From a virus, in IMG/VR virus record IMGVR_UViG_3300032242_003034, positions 1 through 27,943 of that record: a DNA stretch of 27,943 nucleotides, one strand, 5' to 3'. This document shows, piece by piece, positions 15,693-21,727 of the stretch. Numbering within the stretch: position 1 is the first letter of the stretch; each line of letters opens with the position of its first letter. The notes under the pieces were generated by a model, which was not told the origin of the DNA, ran no database searches, and saw only the letters and a list, made by a program, of their open reading frames with translations. A program made the position numbers and the translations under genes.

Positions 15693-16568
15693 ATGATTGG
15701 AGAAAGATTTAATATGGATGATGTCTTCTTTAGAGATTTAACAGTATGTGTGTTAGATACTTTAGAAGGACAAGTAAAATGGGTAAATAGATTTACCTCA
15801 GGTGATAAATATGTACAAGTACCTTTTTATTACTCAATGACAGGAGATGAAAGATTTTTATTAGATTCTTTCACTGATGATATAGTTTCTGGTGACTCAG
15901 AAGGTAATGGTAGATATGTGGAATTAAACACTGATATTATACCAAGAGGTCATTTAACAATGAAATCATTTGTAATTCGTTCGGATGAATTTGCTAATCC
16001 AAATGTTTGGTTAAGAACAGTTGTTGAGAATGAAGTTGAGGTAAGAAAAGTTTTAGGTAGAATTAGGGCGGTTCCGGTTACTGTTAGTTATGACTTAACT
16101 ATATTACTTTCTAGTGAAATTGATAGTTTTAAATGTAGTCAAGCAATTATGGATACTCTATGGTTATATAAATTTATGTATTTTGAACATAATTTTATGA
16201 ATATAGATGCGGTAATTTTAATGCCAGATTCGAATACTATTGAGATGACGAGAGACAAGAATTTAACAGCAGATAATTCAATAAAAATGACTGTTTCGTT
16301 TGAAGTACAAACATATTATCCTGCATTCAGAAAAGATAGAGTGGATTTTCCTGGTTATACAAAAGAGAATTCTGGTATGTCTGACTTGAATGGGTTTGCA
16401 ATTCAGGGTGGATATTCTGACTTTTTTAGTCAACCACCTAATTCTAAGGAAGGTTTCTTTGTTACTCCTAAAAGAACTAAGTGGTTTAATAACATTTTAA
16501 GAGCTAGAGAACATAGTTCTAGAAGATATGATAATCCTAATGGAGATTTAGGAAATAAAAACAAATAA
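15693..16568 (+). CDS. 15: tail sheath stabiliser/completion protein, gp15-like
   Basis: A 291-residue protein (T4 gp15 is 272 aa) expected to cap the completed tail and link it to the head. Aligned blocks by memory of T4 gp15 are SGDKYVQVPFYYS (T4 SGDKFIRVPITY), IPRGHLTMKSFVI (T4 LPRINLHLVDF), VPVTVSYDLTILL (T4 IKMIYELSIF) and IKMTVSFEVQTYYPAF (T4 EWSLTFEVNGWMYP). The C-terminal tail is basic and Asn/Gly-rich. The candidate late promoter ends only four bases before the ATG. A second Met at residue 8 is a less likely start. Confidence 0.9.
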   Translation: MIGERFNMDDVFFRDLTVCVLDTLEGQVKWVNRFTSGDKYVQVPFYYSMTGDERFLLDSFTDDIVSGDSEGNGRYVELNTDIIPRGHLTMKSFVIRSDEFANPNVWLRTVVENEVEVRKVLGRIRAVPVTVSYDLTILLSSEIDSFKCSQAIMDTLWLYKFMYFEHNFMNIDAVILMPDSNTIEMTRDKNLTADNSIKMTVSFEVQTYYPAFRKDRVDFPGYTKENSGMSDLNGFAIQGGYSDFFSQPPNSKEGFFVTPKRTKWFNNILRAREHSSRRYDNPNGDLGNKNK

Positions 16569-16600
16569 AAATAAAAAAGGAAAAAAATGGCTTTTTTACC

Positions 16601-16610
16601 TTAATATATA
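16601..16610 (+). promoter_or_regulatory. candidate late promoter core TTAATATATA
   Basis: TTAATATATA lies 29 nt before the ATG at 16640. It is a partial match to the box, in a short intergenic gap. Confidence 0.35.
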
Positions 16611-16639
16611 GTAATATAAAAAAATAATAAATTAGAAAT

Positions 16640-17923
16640 ATGAAGAATCTTAAACTTGAATTGTTTAACTTCAAAAAGGATCTTTCTCTTGATCAAGAAG
16701 AAATATCTTCAATTGTAGAAGGACATATGAATGCTTGTAATCAACATTCAGAGAAAACTATAATTACTTCTCTTAATGAAAGATTAAAACCTTATACTTA
16801 TGATAAAAGTGTGAAGGTATTATTAGAGAGTCTTAATGATGATATGGCTGCATTTGAATTATTATATGAATTGAAAAATTTATATGGTGTTCTTAATACA
16901 AGAAATCAAGGAGAACTTTACAGACAACCTATAAATGTATTATTACAAACTATTAACCTTGAAACAGATCAAGATAGAATGTCAAAAATTCTTAATGAAT
17001 TGGCAATTTATGACTGGGTTCCAGAAATTAAGGTGTTTGTACACAATTTAACAAAATCTCCAGAAAAAAGATCTAATCTTTTAAGTGGTGGTAGTGCAGA
17101 ATCAATTTTTACAATTGTTGAACAAGTTGAAGAAGGTCACTGTGCATTAGTTAGAGATTCTTGGTTCTTATTAACTGAAAATACAATTGAAAAAACTTTA
17201 TTAGAAAATCATGTTAAAGATGCTGAAACTTTAAAAAGTTTAAGAACTTTAGAAACTGCTATGAAATATTCAACAGTAACAGAAAGTAGAATTAACTTTA
17301 GAATTTCTGAATATTTGACAATTGGTTTAGCTGTTGGTAGAAAAGGTGGTTTATTTATCAATGATGATGAGTTAAATGAAGAAACTACATTAGAAAGTTT
17401 ATTTAACTCTCCGATTATTCCAATCGTTAACAAAAACTTTTATCCTGTTTTATTAGAAACTTCTAAAAACTTAGATAAATTTGTTGAGTTAGACGTTGTA
17501 AAAAGAGTTAATAACTTAGTAAATCCTTATTTAGAAGTATTTGCATTCAATTATAAAAACAATACATTTGTTTACAGATGTGATGAAAGATATGGTAACT
17601 CGTTCTTCAAATACGAATCAGCTTTAGAATTAGTAAATGAAGTAAGAAATGAATTAAACTATGATTTAACTTATTTCTTTGAAAATAAATTAAACAAAGA
17701 AATTATTGTTAAAAGAAAACTTGAAGATAAAGAAAGAGAAATCACTCTTAAATTAGAAGATGTTGAATTTAACATTGATAAAATCAAAGGTTCATTAAAA
17801 ATGATTGGTGAGTCTCAAGTTTTAACAACTGCTCTTAAAAATTTAGAGAAAAGACAAGTAAATCTTAATGCGGAATTACAAGCAGTAAAAGAATTACAAT
17901 ACAAAGAAAGAATTAGAGGATAA
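16640..17923 (+). CDS. unknown, probably structural protein
   Basis: A 427-residue soluble protein starting MKNLKLELFNF. The N-terminal half is helical, with FELLYELKNLYGVLN. The middle contains GHCALVRDSWFLLTE and GLAVGRKGGLFINDDE, then NKNFYPVLLETSKNLD. The C-terminal ~90 residues form a long coiled coil (KRKLEDKEREITLKLEDVE through KNLEKRQVNLNAELQAVKE). The position between tail-completion gp15 and the late sigma factor suggests a virion protein. I cannot name the family. Confidence 0.82.
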   Translation: MKNLKLELFNFKKDLSLDQEEISSIVEGHMNACNQHSEKTIITSLNERLKPYTYDKSVKVLLESLNDDMAAFELLYELKNLYGVLNTRNQGELYRQPINVLLQTINLETDQDRMSKILNELAIYDWVPEIKVFVHNLTKSPEKRSNLLSGGSAESIFTIVEQVEEGHCALVRDSWFLLTENTIEKTLLENHVKDAETLKSLRTLETAMKYSTVTESRINFRISEYLTIGLAVGRKGGLFINDDELNEETTLESLFNSPIIPIVNKNFYPVLLETSKNLDKFVELDVVKRVNNLVNPYLEVFAFNYKNNTFVYRCDERYGNSFFKYESALELVNEVRNELNYDLTYFFENKLNKEIIVKRKLEDKEREITLKLEDVEFNIDKIKGSLKMIGESQVLTTALKNLEKRQVNLNAELQAVKELQYKERIRG

Positions 17924-17949
17924 CCTCATAAAAAAAACAAATATTAAGA

Positions 17950-18369
17950 ATGGAACACATTTATGGATTTAATGAGGAATTCAATTGGGATAAATTGAAT
18001 ATATTCTCAAAAAAGAAAAAAGAAGAATTAAAGAAAAAAGAAGAAGAATTAAAGAAAAAAGATGAATATGACTTTGATGATGAGGCATTAGCTAGAGCTA
18101 TTTTTTCTGAAATAAAAGGAAAAGTTAAAGGCCCAATCAATGGTGGTGTTGGTCAACATCCTTTTAAGTTTGACTATGATGGTGATGAATTTATGTCAAG
18201 TCGTGGTGGTGCATTATATGTAAATGGTCAAAAACTTAAATGTTCAGAAGAAACTTCAGATAAATTTTTTGATCTTTTTAAATCTAAACAAAAAGAGTTT
18301 AGAGATGATAAAGCAAAAAATGGTGAAAAAGATGTTAAAGATAAATTAAAAGCTAAATATAAAAAATAA
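17950..18369 (+). CDS. unknown lysine/glutamate-rich protein
   Basis: A 139-residue highly charged protein. Residues about 20-40 are a Lys/Glu repeat (KKKKEELKKKEEELKKK) encoded by an imperfect tandem DNA repeat. The middle holds GPINGGVGQHPFKFDYDGDEF and SSRGGALYVNGQKLKC. The tail is again lysine-rich (KDKLKAKYKK). Such charge suggests DNA or capsid interaction, but no family is recognised. A strong terminator follows. Confidence 0.75.
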   Translation: MEHIYGFNEEFNWDKLNIFSKKKKEELKKKEEELKKKDEYDFDDEALARAIFSEIKGKVKGPINGGVGQHPFKFDYDGDEFMSSRGGALYVNGQKLKCSEETSDKFFDLFKSKQKEFRDDKAKNGEKDVKDKLKAKYKK

Positions 18370-18370
18370 A

Positions 18371-18405
18371 AAAAATACTCAAACGAAAGTTTGAGTATTT
18401 TTTTT
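18371..18405 (+). terminator. strong rho-independent terminator
   Basis: AAAAATACTCAAAC, GAAA tetraloop, GTTTGAGTATTTTTT. It lies just after the stop at 18369 and isolates the sigma-factor gene from upstream transcription. Confidence 0.9.
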
Positions 18406-18440
18406 AAACTTTTTTCAGTAGATATATATAACATGAATGA

Positions 18441-18481
18441 ATAGCATTACAGATTTTAAATCTGAAAAAAATAAATGCTAT
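18441..18481 (+). promoter_or_regulatory. nested stem-loop over the sigma-factor start
   Basis: The outer 8-bp stem is ATAGCATT (18441-18448) with AATGCTAT (18474-18481). The inner hairpin is the 15-base palindrome CAGATTTTAAATCTG (18450-18464). The ATG at 18475 sits inside the outer stem. Confidence 0.45.
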
Positions 18482-18849
18482 ATATGTACCTTAATAATAA
18501 AGAATTATATATCGAAATAATTGTGTCAAAGTCACAAGGTCGATTAACGAGAAATGCAGAGAAAATGCTAGAATTACTAGCGAAAAAAACAATAAAAAAA
18601 ATGAGATACTGGTCTAATGATGACAAGTTAGATTGCTACCAAAGTGGTTTATTGGATATGTTCCAAAACTGGTATAACTTCAATGAAGATAAGTCGATTA
18701 ATGCGTTTGCTTACTTCACAGAAATTTTCAAAAGAGGTTTAGCGAAAGGTTGGAATGACCTTTATAAAAAGAAAGGAGATAATGAACATCAAATTAAACT
18801 TATCTCAATAAATAGCGCAAATGATGGAAATGGACTGCACTCTATATAA
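18475..18849 (+). CDS. 55: late sigma factor, gp55-like
   Basis: A short phage sigma factor that would direct host RNA polymerase to late promoters. Residues about 40-95 resemble sigma region 2, with DDKLDCYQSGLLDMFQNWYNF followed by NAFAYFTEIFKRGLAKGW, a pattern seen in T4 gp55-type proteins. The end ISINSANDGNGLHSI looks like a natural C terminus, not a truncation. It is 124 aa from the first ATG, or 121 from the ATG at 18484, which lies just outside the hairpin; the second start reads MYLNNKELYIEII and may be the real one. T4 gp55 is longer (185 aa). A protease-like remnant overlaps its 3' end. Confidence 0.8.
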   Translation: MLYMYLNNKELYIEIIVSKSQGRLTRNAEKMLELLAKKTIKKMRYWSNDDKLDCYQSGLLDMFQNWYNFNEDKSINAFAYFTEIFKRGLAKGWNDLYKKKGDNEHQIKLISINSANDGNGLHSI

Positions 18850-18967
18850 AATTAAAACATATGATATAGTGGCAGATCCTGGATTTGGTTCTGCAAGTAT
18901 AACTAATACAATTTTTCCAAAACAATATATAAGAAAGAAAAAGATTAAAAACTTATTTAATTTTTAG
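18821..18967 (+). pseudogene. remnant of a prohead-protease-like gene
   Basis: An open 48-codon stretch overlaps the end of the sigma gene and stops at TAG. Its product contains YDIVADPGFGSASI, which matches YDIVADPGFASAKM in the full prohead protease at 26385 onward (residues 148-161). Most differing codons there are synonymous (GAC/GAT, ATT/ATA, GTT/GTG, CCA/CCT), so the match is at protein level and old, not a recent copy. Neither the upstream His region nor the Ser motif of the protease is present. It ends in basic IRKKKIKNLFNF. It could be a decayed duplicate, a recombination scar or a tiny functional ORF. Confidence 0.55.
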
Positions 18968-18994
18968 TATAGAATACTTTTAAAATGATTTATT

Positions 18995-19288
18995 ATGAAT
19001 AAAGTTTATCTTCAAATCTGGGAAGAATCAATTATTGATCAAGGAACAAGACCTGATGGTTGTTCTTTACATATAGATTTAGAATCAAATAAAAGGTATT
19101 TAAGATCTATTTATGAATTTAGAGAGAATATGAAGATACCCGATGAATATGATTCAGCAGTTGGAGAACCAGTTGAAGTTTTAGTTAATGATAATGTATA
19201 TGAATTGATTAAAAAAGATAAAACAATTAGATTATTACAAAATGAGTTTAATAATCTAATACAATTAAAAGATATATTAGTGGAATGA
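18995..19288 (+). CDS. small unknown protein (97 aa)
   Basis: A 97-residue acidic protein, MNKVYLQIWEESIIDQGTRPDGC and onward. It has strand-like ends and a central SIYEFRENMKIPDEYDSAVGEP turn region. The TGA stop overlaps the next ATG (ATGA), so the pair is translationally coupled. No motif assigns a function. The start is the only ATG in range after the remnant ORF. Confidence 0.7.
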   Translation: MNKVYLQIWEESIIDQGTRPDGCSLHIDLESNKRYLRSIYEFRENMKIPDEYDSAVGEPVEVLVNDNVYELIKKDKTIRLLQNEFNNLIQLKDILVE

Positions 19289-19620
19289 TTACAATTTACA
19301 ACTTACTACCAATTCTATTTATTTTAAATATTATTTATTTTATTAAAAATAGAGATTATCTACAAAGAAGTTATTCTGAGAAGGATGCTTCAGAGATTGG
19401 GGGTAGTGAGTTAGTTTATTATTATGTAAATCTAATCTATTACTTATTTATAATTTTTGGATTATTAATAGATAATACTTTTTGGATATTAATTTTGGCT
19501 TATTTTATTAAGTTTCCAATTTATCATATAAATAAAAAAGTTTATAATTTTTATTCTTATTTATATCCTTATATAAGTATAGTTTTTTTATTATATTTAC
19601 TATATTCCAAACTTCTTTAA
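19285..19620 (+). CDS. small multi-pass membrane protein
   Basis: A 111-residue protein with about four hydrophobic segments (residues roughly 4-20, 47-64, 66-82 and 90-108), separated by short polar loops such as KNRDYLQRSYSEKDASEIGGSE. It would lie in the inner membrane. Its size and topology allow holin-like, superinfection-exclusion or unknown roles; nothing decides between them. It is coupled to the gene before it by ATGA, and its 3' end overlaps the convergent gp4-like gene by 21 nt. Confidence 0.7.
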   Translation: MITIYNLLPILFILNIIYFIKNRDYLQRSYSEKDASEIGGSELVYYYVNLIYYLFIIFGLLIDNTFWILILAYFIKFPIYHINKKVYNFYSYLYPYISIVFLLYLLYSKLL

Positions 19621-20127
19621 GTGTTGTTCAGTGATAATAATAAAATCATATCCTTTCTTATCACACCAAGAAATCATAGTTTCCCATTTATTCTTATTCT
19701 TATAAGCCATTTTAAGGTCATACTCGAAGTTTTTCAACTTTTTTAGACCATTTGTAGGTACATTCATTTTTCCTTCGTTTAAATCGATTACCATTTGATA
19801 TTCTTTCATTGGTTTAACTTCGACTACAACTCTTTTCCTAGTTCCATCTGCGAGTTGCATTTCATAATAGAAATCTGGGTAATAACAATGTTCTTTTACT
19901 CTCATATCACCATTATCAAAATGTGTCATTTGATATGGTATCTTTAAACATTCTGCACCCCACATTAAAATTTCCGACTTGTTATCTAACCAAGTCATTA
20001 TTCTTTTTTCCCAAGAGCTTCTAAAGTAAACACCACCATTAGTATTTAACTTCATTACCTTGTCTTTGTATTTAGGGATATAGTTCCCCTGATTGTAGTT
20101 CTTATTATTTGGTTTTGAATTTATCAT
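19600..20127 (-). CDS. 4: head completion nuclease, gp4-like
   Basis: A 175-residue protein (T4 gp4 is about 150 aa) of the head-completion family, which closes and trims the filled head and has a PD-(D/E)xK nuclease fold. Landmarks are VYFRSSWEKRIMTWLDNK (T4 VYRSLWERKFMVYCDNN), the catalytic YYPDFYYEM and VVVEVKP (D and E-x-K), then KWETMISWCDKKGYDFIIITE at the end (T4 KWEAAKKYCEKNGYEFKILTE). The match to T4 gp4 is from memory but covers the whole length. The TTTATATATA box lies four bases from its start. The N-terminal extension (about 20 residues, Asn/Lys-rich) is longer than in T4. Confidence 0.9.
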   Translation of the reverse strand: MINSKPNNKNYNQGNYIPKYKDKVMKLNTNGGVYFRSSWEKRIMTWLDNKSEILMWGAECLKIPYQMTHFDNGDMRVKEHCYYPDFYYEMQLADGTRKRVVVEVKPMKEYQMVIDLNEGKMNVPTNGLKKLKNFEYDLKMAYKNKNKWETMISWCDKKGYDFIIITEQHLKKFGI

Positions 20128-20129
20128 AA

Positions 20130-20141
20130 TTTATATATAAA
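20130..20141. promoter_or_regulatory. palindromic late promoter box TTTATATATAAA
   Basis: A perfect 12-bp palindrome in the 31-bp gap between divergent gp4 and the 20159 gene. Read on the minus strand the box is four bases before the gp4 ATG. On the plus strand it lies 19 nt before the other ATG, so one box may serve both. Confidence 0.5.
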
Positions 20142-20158
20142 TAAAAATAATCTTCTTT

Positions 20159-20854
20159 ATGGCTGAGTTATTAGAACGTGTAAAATTAAGTTTACTTTAT
20201 AATGGAAATGGAATTGTTGAGAACTTTAAAAATAATTCTTTATTTTTTTATGAGAAATATAGAAATTCTGATAAAGATGTACAAGCAATAGATATTAAAG
20301 ATATTTATCCGGGTGGTTTTTACTTTTTTCATTATAAAGACGATAGTAATTGGATGAAATATGCACCTGTATTTGTTGTTGATTTTAAAAAATTTGAAGA
20401 TAAAGTAATCCTTTTTGCAGTTAATTTCAATTTTGTACCAATGGAAATAAGAGCACAGATCTTTGATGATTTTATTCTACCAGAAGATTTTGAAAAAAAT
20501 AACTTTTTAAAAGCTAACTATGAAGGAATGTATAGACAATTATTAAAGTCTGGATTTGAATATTCTTTAATGGAGTTTAATGCAGTTCAATTAGTTTTAG
20601 TACATAGAATTAGTTTAGAACTACTACCAAGATTCCTTTATTCACAACATCCTATCAATAAATATGATCCAAAAAAACTTGTTGAAATATGGCAAGCTAA
20701 ACTTGATGGTAGAAATGAAAGACATAAAGAGATCATCTCCTCTATTGTAAGTGAATTTTATGATATTAATAAAGAAATATCAGATAAGTATAATGTTATG
20801 AGAGATCATATAAAACGTTTACAGACTAGTCTTAACAAGTATGGAAAGAGGTAA
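20159..20854 (+). CDS. conserved T4-type phage protein of unknown role
   Basis: A 231-residue soluble protein. Residues about 50-110 read DIYPGGFYFFHYKDDSNWMKYAPVFVVDFK and NFVPMEIRAQIFDDF. They resemble a family in T4-type phages with an ...YPGxFYxFxY...PLV...LPPxxR pattern, whose role I cannot name with certainty. The C-terminal helix (ISSIVSEFYDINKEISDKYNVM) may form a coiled coil. The position directly before the HNH insertion and the portal suggests a head-assembly or virion gene. Confidence 0.78.
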   Translation: MAELLERVKLSLLYNGNGIVENFKNNSLFFYEKYRNSDKDVQAIDIKDIYPGGFYFFHYKDDSNWMKYAPVFVVDFKKFEDKVILFAVNFNFVPMEIRAQIFDDFILPEDFEKNNFLKANYEGMYRQLLKSGFEYSLMEFNAVQLVLVHRISLELLPRFLYSQHPINKYDPKKLVEIWQAKLDGRNERHKEIISSIVSEFYDINKEISDKYNVMRDHIKRLQTSLNKYGKR

Positions 20855-20896
20855 AATATAGAAAAATGCGTATAATATAGAAAAAGAGGAAATATA

Positions 20897-20909
20897 TTTT
20901 TAATATATA
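20897..20909 (+). promoter_or_regulatory. candidate late promoter box (ATATATA-N4-ATG)
   Basis: TTTTTAATATATA, then CTAT, then the ATG at 20914. The gap before it contains two copies of AATATAGAAAAA. Confidence 0.55.
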
Positions 20910-20913
20910 CTAT

Positions 20914-21063
20914 ATGAAAGCAAAAGATGTAATGGAAAAATATAATATAACCCGAAGAACACTAAGTAATTGGGTTAAAAAAGGTGTAATCGAAATAGAA
21001 CTTACTCCAACAGGTAGATATATCTATATTGAAAAAAATAAAAAGTCTAATGAAGAGTTGTAG
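20914..21063 (+). CDS. small helix-turn-helix protein (MerR/Xis-type)
   Basis: A 49-residue ORF from ATG to TAG, mostly one HTH: residues 3-24, KDVMEKYNITRRTLSNWVKKG, followed by a strand wing (IEIELTPTGRYIYIE). This is the pattern of MerR-like and excisionase DNA-binding heads. It may repress its own promoter or the HNH gene it overlaps. Its 3' end overlaps the HNH ORF in another frame by 14 bases. The proposed late promoter is four bases upstream, so it is expressed as its own gene. Confidence 0.72.
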   Translation: MKAKDVMEKYNITRRTLSNWVKKGVIEIELTPTGRYIYIEKNKKSNEEL

Positions 21064-21727
21064 TAAATGTAAGTTAGATAAAGAATTGACTTTATTCTAT
21101 AAATGTTCTAGAAATAAAAGTGGATACCGTTCACAATGTATTACATGTGAGAATGAATATAAAGAAGCTAATAAAGATAAGCAAAGAGAGTATTCAAAAA
21201 ACAGAGTATATAATCCAATTTCAAAGAGAAACTATTATTTAGAAAATAAAGAATCTATTCTTTTACAAAGAAAAAGTACATATGAAAGTAATAAGGAATC
21301 TAAATTAAAGTATCAAAAAGACTATCAAAGAAATAATAAAGATAAGAGAAATACTTATCTAAGTGAAAGAAGACAAAATGATCCTCTGTTTAAGCTAATA
21401 ACAAATATTAGAAATTTAATATATAATTCATTCTATTATAACGGTTATTCAAAAAATTCAAAAACTGAAGAACTATTAGGATGTTCTTTTGAAGAACTAA
21501 AACAACATTTAGAATCTAAATTTGAACCTTGGATGACTTGGAATAATAGAGGATTGTATAATGGTGAATTAAATTATGGTTGGGATATAGATCATGTTAT
21601 ACCATTATCAAGTGTAAATAAAGAAGATGAAATAATAAAATTAAATCATTATACAAATTTACAACCACTCTGTAGTAAAATAAACAGAGATATAAAGAAA
21701 AATAATTTAGAATATGGCATCATATAA
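21050..21727 (+). CDS. HNH endonuclease, free-standing homing type
   Basis: A 225-residue nuclease. An N-terminal zinc knuckle pair (C4/C7 and C30/C33, CSKC and CITC) precedes a long Lys/Asn-rich linker. Residues 178-212 are the HNH core: WDIDHVIPLSS, then NHYTNLQPLCSKINRD, with D181, H182, N203 and N212. The ATG at 21050 is preferred over an upstream TTG at 21029 because it starts directly at the Cys pair. The ORF overlaps the portal ATG by 14 nt and the HTH ORF at its start, so it is wedged into the head gene cluster. It probably cuts allelic phage genomes lacking it, like other homing nucleases. Confidence 0.87.
   Translation: MKSCSKCKLDKELTLFYKCSRNKSGYRSQCITCENEYKEANKDKQREYSKNRVYNPISKRNYYLENKESILLQRKSTYESNKESKLKYQKDYQRNNKDKRNTYLSERRQNDPLFKLITNIRNLIYNSFYYNGYSKNSKTEELLGCSFEELKQHLESKFEPWMTWNNRGLYNGELNYGWDIDHVIPLSSVNKEDEIIKLNHYTNLQPLCSKINRDIKKNNLEYGII

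Noticed and set aside
16575-16600. Terminator after gp15
   Set aside because: A-run and T-run are present, but no GC-containing complementary stem could be formed.
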